Shown: positions 25,354 to 34,939 of the stretch, one piece after another
Position numbering within the stretch: the stretch's first letter is position 1
Layout: every line of letters begins with the position of its first letter
Origin: Epiperipatus broadwayi
Taxonomy: Eukaryota > Onychophora > Udeonychophora > Euonychophora > Peripatidae
Length of the DNA stretch: 64,000 nucleotides
Direction: 5' to 3'
Assembly (NCBI GenBank): GCA_028023455.1
Contig: JAQFVV010006272.1
Coordinates: forward strand, 4,569,127-4,633,126
The notes under the pieces: generated by a model
Told to the model about the DNA's origin: nothing
The model's database searches: none
What the model saw: only the letters and a program-made list of their open reading frames with translations
Translations under genes and position numbers: made by a program

Positions 25354-25719
25354 CTAACTATGGTTTTGTGGTAACTTGTGCAATGTTGATGTATGCAAAT
25401 TATTTAGGCTGCCCATTTTTTTAGAAATTGAGAAGCAGGTGTCTTTTCTGTTGTTGGCATTAAGATCATGTTTTATAAAACATGCTTCTTTTACTTTGAG
25501 CTTGACATCATTGCACTCAGAGCACACAATCTCAGCTATAGTAGGTTTGAATGTGTGACCAGAGTCGTAGTATGTCACCCTGAAATCTATTTGGGGAAAT
25601 GTCATCTCGTACACCACTTGTGGGGCTTGGTCTGGTGTGATTTTATCCTTTGAATTATTGATCAGCTTGTTGATAACCAGTGAAATGCAAAAACTTACAT
25701 TGAAATCAGTGGCAAGTTT
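25354..25719 (-). CDS. Unassigned coding segment (121 open codons), possible exon or gene fragment
   Basis: The minus strand is open from 25719 (just after an in-frame TAA at 25720-25722) to a TAG at 25354-25356. The first ATG in frame is at 25617 (MVYEMTFPQIDF...), but the sequence reads as protein for about 34 codons before it (ATDFNVSFCISLVINKL...), so either the start lies upstream or this is an internal or terminal exon. Composition is balanced, with Pro, Gly, Asp, Glu and one C-x2-C (VCSECND), unlike the Phe/Ile/Asn-rich chance frames elsewhere, and GC is visibly higher than the flanks. I do not recognise the family. It may be a host terminal exon, a processed fragment, or a piece of an unknown mobile element. 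Confidence 0.4.
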   Translation of the reverse strand, partial: KLATDFNVSFCISLVINKLINNSKDKITPDQAPQVVYEMTFPQIDFRVTYYDSGHTFKPTIAEIVCSECNDVKLKVKEACFIKHDLNANNRKDTCFSISKKMGSLNNLHTSTLHKLPQNHS

Positions 25720-26687
25720 TTAAACCAATTTTTTGCCCACATTAGGTATGTATGGCAATAGCATACTTTGAAAATAAATATTTTAACAAGGTTTAGCCTT
25801 TATACTGCTTTAAATTAACTAAGTCCATGTTCAAATCCTAGGATAACTGAAATGACTATTATTTTTCATAGTTTAATAAGTAAACAATTTTAACTTTATA
25901 AAATTTAAAATTATACATCTTAAAATTTATTCCCAATTTGGTTTATAATAGGGTATACCGATAAAAATGCATAATGTATATATAGTATAACTGTTATTTG
26001 CTTTCTCAATTATTTAAGTAAGATTAGAAAAATGTTGATTGGTAATTTAAAAAGTGATCTAAATACAGATAGACTATCATTAATTCAAAAATCTGCATTC
26101 AAAGTTGAGTTCAGATTTAGAAAAATTTTAAAAATGTACAACTTATTAGCAATTATTTAAAACATATATTTTAATTAAAAAAATATAAAATAGATTTAAA
26201 TTCATTATTTATAATGTATTGATTATGAAAAAGTTTTCCATTAGTAAGTGGCAGACATTTGAATATTGTATTATGATAACAGTTGCCCTATTTTTGTATA
26301 TCATAAAATAATGGTAAAAATAAAAATGTTTAAAAAGTTTTATGTACAGTTTTAGTAAATACTTACATCCATTTTCTACTTACACTTACTTGAAATTTTG
26401 CATTACTAAGTGGTAAAAAACTAATGTTTCTTTGTACAGTTTTTTTTTTCAAAAACTGATGAAGTATAAAAATGACCACATTGTAAAAATTATTTTTTCT
26501 GTTTATAATTTAAAAACAAATATTTGGTATAGAAATTCAAACATTTTATTTTTATATTTTGTACAAAATAGAGAATATATAATGAATTAATTAGCATAAT
26601 TTATTAATAATTCAACATTTTTATAAAAAGGAAATATAATAAACATCACATGATCACCATTTCTTATGCTTGCTTATAACTGTTAAT
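25720..26687. other. AT-rich stretch, no gene recognised
   Basis: No frame, repeat end or RNA gene recognised. Confidence 0.5.
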
Positions 26688-27031
26688 AAAACAGGCAAAA
26701 CTCTCTATACATATTGCCACTCAGTACAAGCCAGAGTAATCAATGGATGCCAGGAGGTTTGTGCATAAAATTCCCATCTAGTTCCTATTCATCCAATATC
26801 CCCAGACTAGTTTCTGTTTTGTGGCCTTTGTCAGTGAGGAGCCTTGGATCTGAGAGCACTGCAGGTTTGTGCCCAAAGCTCCTCACTGACAAAGGCCACA
26901 AGCCAGAAACTAGTCTTGGATATTGGATGAGTAGGCACTAGATGGGGATTTTATGCACAAACTTCTGGCATCCATTGATTACTCTGGCTTGCACTGAGTG
27001 GCAATATGTATAGAGAGTTTTGTCTGTTTTA
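26688..27031. repeat. Foldback element, 155-bp arms
   Basis: Left arm 26688-26842 (from aaaacaggcaaaactctc) pairs with right arm 26878-27031 (to gagagttttgtctgttttaa) around a 35-base loop with few mismatches. Base composition is clearly GC-richer than the surroundings, suggesting arrival from elsewhere. The 75-codon plus-strand frame at 26714-26941 spans the palindrome and is not a gene. Confidence 0.92.
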
Positions 27032-27605
27032 AAAGGAAATATAATTATGTAATCTTGCAAGAAGACTTAACTGTTTTTTTTTTTCAAAAATAACTTTTAA
27101 TAAGAATAACAAATATTTTGATTCCTATTAAATTGGAAAATAAATACATATTTACATATTTATGGATTAATTAAAATTCATCATTAAAAAGTGTCCTAAA
27201 GTCATTGTTTGTTCAAGTTATGTTATATTTATTAAGTGGTTGTAATATTGTGCAGAATTTAATATATTGTGACAATTTTTAAAAATTAATTTTTAATACA
27301 GAAAATCAATTTTTTTTGTTGCTAAAATACTATATAAGAAATGATATTTTCACACAGCTTGAAGATAAGTTTAAATTCTTTATAAAAATTTTGTTACAGA
27401 CATTAATATCTAACCATCGATTCTTCCCTATAATCTTGGCTGATATAATCATTTAGTTTCTAATATTTAAAAGTTAATGCTAGATTTTATTTTTTATTTA
27501 TTATTAAAATAAACTTTTAACAAAGAATTGTGGTTTCTTGGTTTCTGAATTATACAAACCTGTTTGAAATTCTTTAGCATTTTAAAAGTATATATATATA
27601 TATAT
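27032..27605. other. AT-rich stretch ending in (TA)n, no gene recognised
   Basis: Ends in a (TA)n tract at about 27588-27605 that was the insertion target of the LTR element. Confidence 0.6.
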
Positions 27606-29505
27606 TGTAATGGATGTTTAAGACACCATTACAAAAATTATAGTTTTATAGGGGTGAAGAAAATAAAATAAATTTTTATATAAGGTTTCGTTTGTAAAAC
27701 TTTATTAAAAGTTTTTTTTTTAATGCTTGTACAAATATATATGTATGTGCATGGGAATTATATTTTAATACCACAGTTATATTTGGTTATTAATTTTAAT
27801 TTTGAAAATAAAAGAAAACTAAGATTTTTTTTTTTTGTTGTTAAATTTATGTAAAAGTGTACAAATAGATTGCTTTTCAGATTTGGGGATTTAGATTGAT
27901 AAGGCTAATTAAAAAAGAAAGAAAACAAAAAGAAAAGAATTTTTCATTAGTTAATTCCTAGATCTTAAAGGGCAATTTATTTTGTTAATTAGATAACTAT
28001 TGTTATCTAGATCGAGAATTTTTAAATTTTAATTAAAAAGAAAAAGTTTGGTAATTGGTTTAAGAGATATGATAGAGATATAACAGGCTGAATCAGGCCA
28101 TTGGATTATTTTGGACTAGCTTTCAATACTGGCATCAGCTAGAATACTTGCACTAGCGCAAAGAGACAGGCACCAACTCTGACAGGAGAATTGCACGATT
28201 CCTGCCAAAATACTTGGAAAGAACGATTCCTGCATATTCTGAAAGCTGATCCAGTAATTATTCTACCTAGAATGAACATTAAACAGACAGCAAGAATATT
28301 TTCTTTAACATGATGTGCTAAGCTTCTCGCCAGGACAGGTTCGGAGGTTCTGTGTCTCCATTAACTGCCTACAATGCCATAAGAACCGGCTCCAAAGAAG
28401 CCACAAACCAACTCGCCCAAGCCTACCATCAGTGAATCTAGAGCAACGGACTAACCTAAGAAGTCTAGTGCACTAGCATTTAAATAAATTATTAAGGTAC
28501 CTTACATTTTTGCAATTTAAATAATGTTGTCTTAGATTTGTTCCCTTTTGTTTTTAAATATAAATGTTTTTCAAGTTGTATCTTATGTAATTCGATTTCT
28601 GTGTGCTTGATATTTTTTTTTAACGAGTGTTAGTTTCAAACCTATTACTGTCCGTCCTATTTAAGTCTTAGTAAGTAAGATAGTAGTTTATTTATAATCT
28701 CACATCCCTTTTTTTATAGAAAGCTGTCTGAATATTACAGACTATTTAAATTGACTTCTGGCTCGTGACCCATTTTATTATTAGTTCTACTTATGTCGTG
28801 AAACTTTATTTATAATAGACTATTAAGAAATATAATAGTTTTATTTCTTCATGCTTCCAATTTGTTTATTAGGGGCACATACGATCGTTTTAACCCTCTC
28901 AATAGGTAGATCATGAGCTCCTAGCCTGTCTCACTCAGAGGGAGGTCAATCAATTGAAAGTAATAACTTTCAACACTCTTTTTATTATTATTATTAATGT
29001 TTTGGAAGCTACCTTCGTATTTCTTCTGTTTCAACATAAATCTCTTTTCCTAACTATGGGTTATAAGCAGGAAGCTAACCTACCTTGTCTGGCGTGAGAT
29101 CACTGTATATTTACTAATACTTCTGCTACTGCCAGTATTTTGCACTCTTTCACGCACAGGAAATCGCTCTCAAAGCCATATAAATATTTTAGTTTAATTT
29201 TGCGAATGTACGTGTAGTACATATTTTAAGTGTGCTTTAAAGATTATTATTTAGATTTATGTTCATTCAATCATACTTTTAATAAAATTATTTATTTATT
29301 CCTTTACTTAGTTGATTTTGTTTTCTGTTGCTACCTTTCCAACTCACTGAACAGAACATAGATCTCATTTGCTTGATTGAGCTAGTCCGGAGCATTCGAT
29401 TCGCATATCCTGTAACCCCTTAAAAATAAATGTCTAGTTTCAAATTTCAGACTAGTGGCGCCCTGGTGGTCAGTTTATGCGAGTCTAAAGCTTTTGTCTG
29501 GTATA
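27606..29505 (+). repeat. 5' LTR (about 1900 bp)
   Basis: Begins TGTAATGGATG, ends GTCTGGTATA. A TATATAAG box candidate is at 27677-27684, about 70 bp from the start. Several AATAAA signals occur towards the 3' half. It carries a 13-bp segment (around 27697-27709) absent from the 3' LTR. The end is not a clean CA, so one or two terminal bases may belong to the TA-rich target. Confidence 0.9.
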
Positions 29506-29521
29506 TAGGATAGTAATTTCT

Positions 29522-29541
29522 TGGCGCAACCAAACGTGGGA
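29522..29541 (+). other. Primer binding site candidate
   Basis: tggcgcaaccaaacgtggga starts with TGG, as the complement of a tRNA 3' CCA end must, and lies 16 bases after the 5' LTR. It resembles the complement of a tRNA-Lys 3' end but with a small insertion; the tRNA cannot be assigned without the host tRNA set. Confidence 0.5.
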
Positions 29542-29901
29542 GCTGATATTAAAACTTTACGTGAGATGTTTTGTTCGGATGGTTGGGAAAAATAAACAGA
29601 AACGGTAGGCGAAAATAGGTGAAATAAAGTTAGTGGTAGAATAGAAGTTGATGGAAAGATGCAGGTAGTTTTGGATCTGTCCGTATTTAATGTTTTGATA
29701 TTCAAAAAGAGTTTATTAATTTTCGACGTTCGTAAAGTATTTTAAAAAAAAGTAAAGAGTTTAAGTTTGCTTTGTAAAAATAAAATAAAGTTAGCTGTTG
29801 AAGATTAAAAAAAACCCGTTAATAAACAGATTTAAAAGAAAAGTTCCATTGGTAATTTGAAAAAATAATTAGATTGCATTGGGGCTAAGTTTATTTTGAA
29901 A

Positions 29902-30804
29902 ATGGAAGCTAAAGAAGAAAACGATAGGGAGGTAGGTTGGGAAGAGAGCCCAATTTCATTTAAACACCCCCAGATAGTAGAAAAAGAAGAGAGCGAGACA
30001 CAGATGATGATGAAGATGATGATAGAGTTGATAATAGAAATGAAACAAACTCAGCAAGCCGAGATAAAAGAAATAGGACAGGAGTTGCTGGAAATGAAAC
30101 AAAATATAGAAATAAAACGGAGTCAACAAACAATACTGGAGGAGCTGAGAGCAGAAATGAAAGGAATGAGACAGGAAATATTGAGGAAAGTCGACAAAAA
30201 TCAGGCAGCTATAGAAGTCATAGAGAAAGATAGGAATAAGGAGGTTCAGGAAGTTGAAATAGTAAAGGAAGAGATGAAAGAAGTAAAAGATGAATTAGAA
30301 CAGGATAGCGTTAGAACAGACAAGGTAGAAATAGAGATAGAAGTTGGTAGAGATTGGGTGCAGATAGGTGGTGAGATAGAAAATGCAGATCAAAAGACAG
30401 AGAATAACGGAAAAGAGTTTCTGCAAGAAACTAAAAATAAATTGATTAAAATAACTAGTGGTTGTGAATATGAATTTAAAAAAAAGAGAGTTAAGAAAAA
30501 AGTTAAGGAGTATGATTTTAAGGCAGAGATAAAAGCTATCTATAGAGCAATTTTATTTGAAAAGACTATAAAAGAGGGATTCGTTCCATTTGTTATTAAC
30601 GAGGTGGTCTGTACTAAAATGGGACACATTGAACAAATATATTTTGCTCGGCTAAAGAGTCGTAAGATATACGAGTTACAAGATAAAACTGAACGAGAAA
30701 GAAACAAGGCAATAAATTATAAGCAAAGGACAGACAAAAGGGGGAAAGGAACATACATTAGAGAGGCAGTAAGAATAAAGAAAGAACCACCTGACCGAGC
30801 GTAA
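29902..30804 (+). CDS. Gag-like coiled-coil protein of the LTR element, 300 aa
   Basis: The ATG at 29902 (MEAKEEND...) is the first in the frame, which opens just after an in-frame TAG upstream. The ORF has no stop until 30804. Residues about 35-150 are strongly charged with heptad-like spacing (repeated E-M-K/E-I-x-x-E-M), predicting a long coiled coil. The C-terminal third is basic (KKKRVKKKVKEY; TDKRGKG near the end), fitting nucleic-acid binding. There is no CCHC knuckle and no protease motif. As the only ORF between the LTRs it most likely encodes a capsid- or RNA-binding protein that packages the element's RNA, but this rests on position and composition, not on a recognised Gag fold. 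The intact frame despite LTR divergence hints at past selection. Confidence 0.75.
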   Translation: MEAKEENDREVGWEESPISFKHPQIVEKEESETQMMMKMMIELIIEMKQTQQAEIKEIGQELLEMKQNIEIKRSQQTILEELRAEMKGMRQEILRKVDKNQAAIEVIEKDRNKEVQEVEIVKEEMKEVKDELEQDSVRTDKVEIEIEVGRDWVQIGGEIENADQKTENNGKEFLQETKNKLIKITSGCEYEFKKKRVKKKVKEYDFKAEIKAIYRAILFEKTIKEGFVPFVINEVVCTKMGHIEQIYFARLKSRKIYELQDKTERERNKAINYKQRTDKRGKGTYIREAVRIKKEPPDRA

Positions 30805-31252
30805 GTGATATTGATCGGAGGTACTGCTAAAAAAAAAAACTCAATGGATTTGTAATTGGACTACGAGTTGAGAATAGAAATTTATTTTGACGTAGGTGAT
30901 AAGCCTGAATGAATTTTGTAAATAATATTATAGAATTACAACTATATATGTGTGTGATAAACAATATTACATTTTGATATTTTGAATTATGTTCGTTTTT
31001 ATTTAATAAAATGTATAGTGGCTATCATAATTGTATTACTTTGTTGTAAATAGTTATTTTAATAGATCGCCAGTATATTCCTGAAAATTTATGTTACTTA
31101 CAAATGATTTAAAATAGTATTCATTAGGGTAGTCGGACGGATTTGATTTTTTTTTTTAAAGTGAGAACAAACTTAGAGAAAACTGGTTAGTGGTAGGCAG
31201 AGCAAAGTCAGCTAAGTTTTTTTTTTTTTTTTTGTGATGACGGAGAGGCAGT

Positions 31253-33146
31253 TGTAATGGATGTTTAAGACACCATTACAAAAATTATAGTTTTATAGGG
31301 GTGAAGAAAATAAAGTAAATTTTTATATAAGGTTTCGTTTGTTAAAAGTTTTTTTTTTAATGCTTGTACAAATATATATGTATGTGCGTGGGAATTATAT
31401 TTTAATACCACAGTTATATTTGGTTTTTAATTTTAATTTTGAAAATAAAAGAAAACTAAGATTTTTTTTTTTTTGTTAAATTTATGTAAAAGTAAAGTGT
31501 ACAAATAGATTGCTTTTCAGATTTGGGGATTTAGATTGATATGGCTAATTAAAAAAGAAAGAAAACAAAAAGAAAAGAATTTTTCATTAGTTAATTCCTA
31601 AATCTGTAAAGGGCAATTTATTTCGTTAATTAGATAACTATTGTTATCTAGATCGAGAATTTTTAAATTTTAATTAAAAAGAAAAAGTTTGGTAATTGGT
31701 TTAAGAGATATGATAGAGATATAACAGGCTGAATCAGGCCATTGGATTATCTTGGACTAGCTTTCAATACTGGCATCAGCTAGAATACTTGCACTAGCGC
31801 AAAAAGACAGGCACCAACTCTGACAGGAGAATTGCACGATTCCTGCCAAAATACTTGGAAAGAACGATTCCTGCATATTCTGAAAGCTGATCCAGTAATT
31901 ATTCTACCTAGAATGAACATTAAACAGACAGAAAGAATATTTTCTTTAACATGATGTGCTAAGCTTCTCGCCAGGACAGGTTCGGATGTTCTGTGTCTCT
32001 ATTAACTGCCTACAATGCCATAAGAACCGGCTCCAAAAAAACCACTAACCAACTCGCCCAAGCCTACCGTCAGTGAATCCAGAGCAACGGACTAACCTAA
32101 GAAGTCTAGTGCACTAGCATTTAAATAAATTATTAAGGTACCTTACATTTTTGCAATTTAAATAATGTTGTCTTAGATTTGTTCTCTTTAGTTTTTAAAT
32201 ATAAATGTTTTTCAAGTTGTATCTTATGTAATTCGATTTCTGTGTGCTTGATATTTTTTTTTAATGAGTGTTAGTTTCAAACCTATTACTGTCCGTCCTA
32301 TTTAAGTCTTAGTAAGTAAGATAGTAGTTTATTTATAATCTCACATCCCCTTTTTTATAGAAAGCTATCTGGATATTACAGACTATTTAAATTGACTTCT
32401 GGATCGTGACCCATTTTATTATTAGTTCTACTTATGTCGTGAAACTTTATTTATAATAGTCTATTAAGAAATATAATAGTTTTATTTCTTCAAGCTTCCA
32501 ATTCATTTATTAGGGGCACGTACGATCATTTTAACACTCTCAATAGGTAGATTGTGAGCTCCTAGCCTGTCTCACTCAGAGGGAGGTCAATCGATTGAAA
32601 GTAATAACTTTCAACACTCTTTTTATTATTATTATTAATGTTTTGGAAGCTACCTTCATATTACTTCTGTTTCGACATAAATCTCTTTTCATAACTATGG
32701 GTTATAAGCAGGAAGCTAACCTCCCTTGTCTGGCGTGAGATCACTGTATACTTACTAATACTTCTGCTACTGCCAGTATTTTGCACTCTTTCACATACAG
32801 GAAATCGCTCTCAAAGCCATATAAATATTTTAGTTTAATTTTGCAAATGTACGTGTAGTACATATTTTAAGTGTGCTTTAAAGATTATTATTTAGATTTA
32901 TGTTCATTTAATCATACTTTTAATAAAATTATTTATTTATTCCTTTACTTAGTTGATTTTGTTTTCTGTTGCTACCTTTTCAACTCACTGAACAAAACAT
33001 AGATCTCATTTGCTTGATTGAGCTTGTCTGGAGCATTCGATTCGCATATCCTGTAACCCCTTAAAAATAAATGTCTAGTTCCAAATTTCGGACTAGTGGC
33101 GCCCTGGCGGTCAGTTTATGCGAGTCTAAAGCTTTTGTCTGGTATA
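31253..33146 (+). repeat. 3' LTR (about 1894 bp)
   Basis: Aligns end to end with the 5' LTR, with scattered transitions, lacks the 13-bp segment near its start, and keeps the TATATAAG candidate (31324-31331). A T17 tract and a purine-rich stretch precede it at 31218-31252. Confidence 0.9.
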
Positions 33147-33834
33147 ATATATATATATAAATTGACCATTTAATGTTCTTTTTTTTTTGACATCTAAATA
33201 TACTACCACATTTTATATTTCATTTATAATTGAGAATAATTTTTTAACAGAGAATTATGATTTTTTTGATTCTGCACTATACAGACAATTCAATATTTTC
33301 TAGTTTAAAGATTAGTTTAATTTCTTTATACAAATATTATAAATAAAAAATTGTCCATGGGATTTTCCTTTCTTTTGTTGTGATGACCATTGAAGAAATA
33401 ACAATTTGATATTACAAACTGCCATATTTTCATTTTCATTTTTACTGGAAATAAATTTTCCATAAAGAATTTATTTATTTTTGTTTTTAAATGTCATTTA
33501 TATTTTAGGATATAAATGTATTATATGTATTTATATAACATTAAGGTTTTATTGATTTTTTAACAATTCAACTTTTTCAATAATACATGCACTATAGAAA
33601 TTATAATCTGTTTACATTTTTACAATGCCATGTTGGTTGAACTAAAGATGTTTGAAAAAAGCAAGGGTTTAAATTTATAAATCTTAGAACAACAGAAGTA
33701 TCCCAGTAGTAGTTTTTAAATACTGGCGCAAGTGTCATTACAACTAATATTAAACTCTGGTCTGTATTTGGAAAAAAACAATAATGATATTATATGTATA
33801 TATAATTAACATAAAAAATTATTACTAATAAATA
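33147..33834. other. AT-rich stretch, no gene recognised
   Basis: Starts in the (TA)n target flank of the LTR element. No coding frame recognised. Confidence 0.5.
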
Positions 33835-34215
33835 TAATTAAAGGGGATTTGAACTCAGACTTTCAAACTCTCTAAGTCATCCACTTTATCCAATATAATT
33901 GATACACATGACCACATACATATGAAAAAATAAAAGATCTCCAATATACATATTTTATGCTGAACTACCACTTATCATTGGTTTTAATCATCATCTCCCA
34001 CATATATTTATAATCAGTGCTTTGTTTATACTAAGATAGCAAATCTACACACTTTAATGAGCAGGCTTCAATCCTCTGCACTCTCTAAATCTTCAGCCAT
34101 CCATTTCACTAAAAATCTGATGATGGAATGCTTAAAGCCCTTGATGATACCAATATTGGGTAGAGTGGAAGACTGTCGAGAGATTGAAAGTCTGGGTTCA
34201 AATCCTCTTTAATTA
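33835..34215. mobile_element. 381-bp inverted-repeat element with Pol III box-like arms
   Basis: Arms 33835-33902 and 34148-34215 are inverted (taattaaaggggatttgaac / gttcaaatcctctttaatta). The right arm on the plus strand contains tgggtagagtgg and a perfect B-box consensus ggttcaaatcc (34196-34206), spaced as in a tRNA gene; the left arm carries the diverged mirror image. The body (gatagcaaatctacacactt, then caggcttcaatc and aaaatctgatgatgga) is shared with the inverted element at 54928-56322, so this is a dispersed family. Confidence 0.75.
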
Positions 34216-34239
34216 CATATACATTAAGTATATGCACTG

Positions 34240-34341
34240 TACTTATATTTCAATATTACTTATCTATAGAGGATATTGATTCAAAAATCTTAGCTTGAAT
34301 ACTATTTAAAAAATTAAATAATTTGGTTAGAGATAAAATAT
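34240..34341 (+). pseudogene. Upstream piece of a Tx1/L1-like LINE reverse transcriptase
   Basis: In one frame this reads LSIEDIDSKILA-stop-ILFKKLNNLVRDKI, which corresponds to the RT segment usually written ISLL...YKILAKILANRL. When element B (34342-37590) and one ATAT copy are removed, the frame continues exactly into SSVHHAVKDKRAIN at 37595. Only one in-frame stop (TGA for a probable Lys/Arg position) occurs in this piece. Confidence 0.7.
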
Positions 34342-34795
34342 TGTAACAGTCATATTTGTACATTCGTATAACAAAATCTAGAGTTTTAGTAAATCATCCC
34401 AAGGCTGATTGAGATGAAATTGTTGAGACCTTGAATGCAATCTCACCCCAGTTTCTTTACTAACACTCCAAGACTTACTACCCTACAGATGACATTTATG
34501 AGGTCACAGTACCTTCCCTTAATCATGTGCCAGCAGTAACACATCGGTTAAACATGAGACTATGGAAAATTAACATATTACAGAGTATAGCTATATAGGT
34601 GTAGTTTGACCAACATTATTAAATTTGGATTGTGATTCATGATAACTAAATACTAATAGTTAACTAATTAATAATGAGCAAAATTGAGACACTAAGCAGA
34701 AGTTAAAATTTAAATAAATTTAATAAAAGCAAAATTTAAATGTTGAAATAAATAAAAGAAAATAATAAAATTACAATAAGATTACATAAATTGTC

Positions 34796-34939
34796 TCACT
34801 TGCAGGTGATGATTCTAGGGTATACAAGCAGTTTCGATTACATATTTAGCATTTTATATCACTCGCAGGTGATGTTGGTTTACAGGTTACAACTGTTTAA
34901 TTTAATTTCGCTTGTTATATATATCACTCGCAGGTGATG
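34796..34939. repeat. Three spaced copies of the semi-palindrome TCACTnGCAGGTGATG
   Basis: Copies at 34796-34811, 34859-34874 and 34924-34939, 63 and 65 bp apart, separated by unrelated AT-rich sequence. Each contains the inverted halves TCAC...GTGA and an E-box-type CAGGTG. Element A has a single counterpart at 11242-11255. Confidence 0.8.

Larger units (their letters stand above)
27606..33146 (+). mobile_element. Complete 5.5-kb LTR retrotransposon with gag-like ORF only (non-autonomous)
   Basis: Two direct repeats of about 1.9 kb (27606-29505 and 31253-33146) enclose a 1747-bp interior. A primer-binding-site candidate lies 16 bp inside the left LTR, a purine-rich stretch (gacggagaggcag) abuts the right LTR, and a 300-codon ORF sits between. 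No protease, RT, RNase H or integrase sequence is present, so replication would need enzymes from another element. Flanks on both sides are (TA)n, so the target duplication cannot be delimited. The LTRs differ by about 50 substitutions by eye (roughly 2.7 %) plus small indels. Confidence 0.88.

Noticed and set aside
26714-26941. 75-codon plus-strand frame
   Set aside because: Lies across a palindrome, so its two halves are reverse complements of each other; this is not compatible with an independent gene.
29092-29480. tggcgccctggtggtcag near the 5' LTR end as the primer binding site
   Set aside because: The same sequence occurs in the 3' LTR (about 33098-33115), so it belongs to the LTR; the candidate at 29522 lies outside the LTR.
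29475-29705. 76-codon minus-strand frame over the LTR/interior junction
   Set aside because: It crosses the LTR border and the primer-binding-site candidate and has no domain; the real ORF is on the plus strand at 29902-30804.
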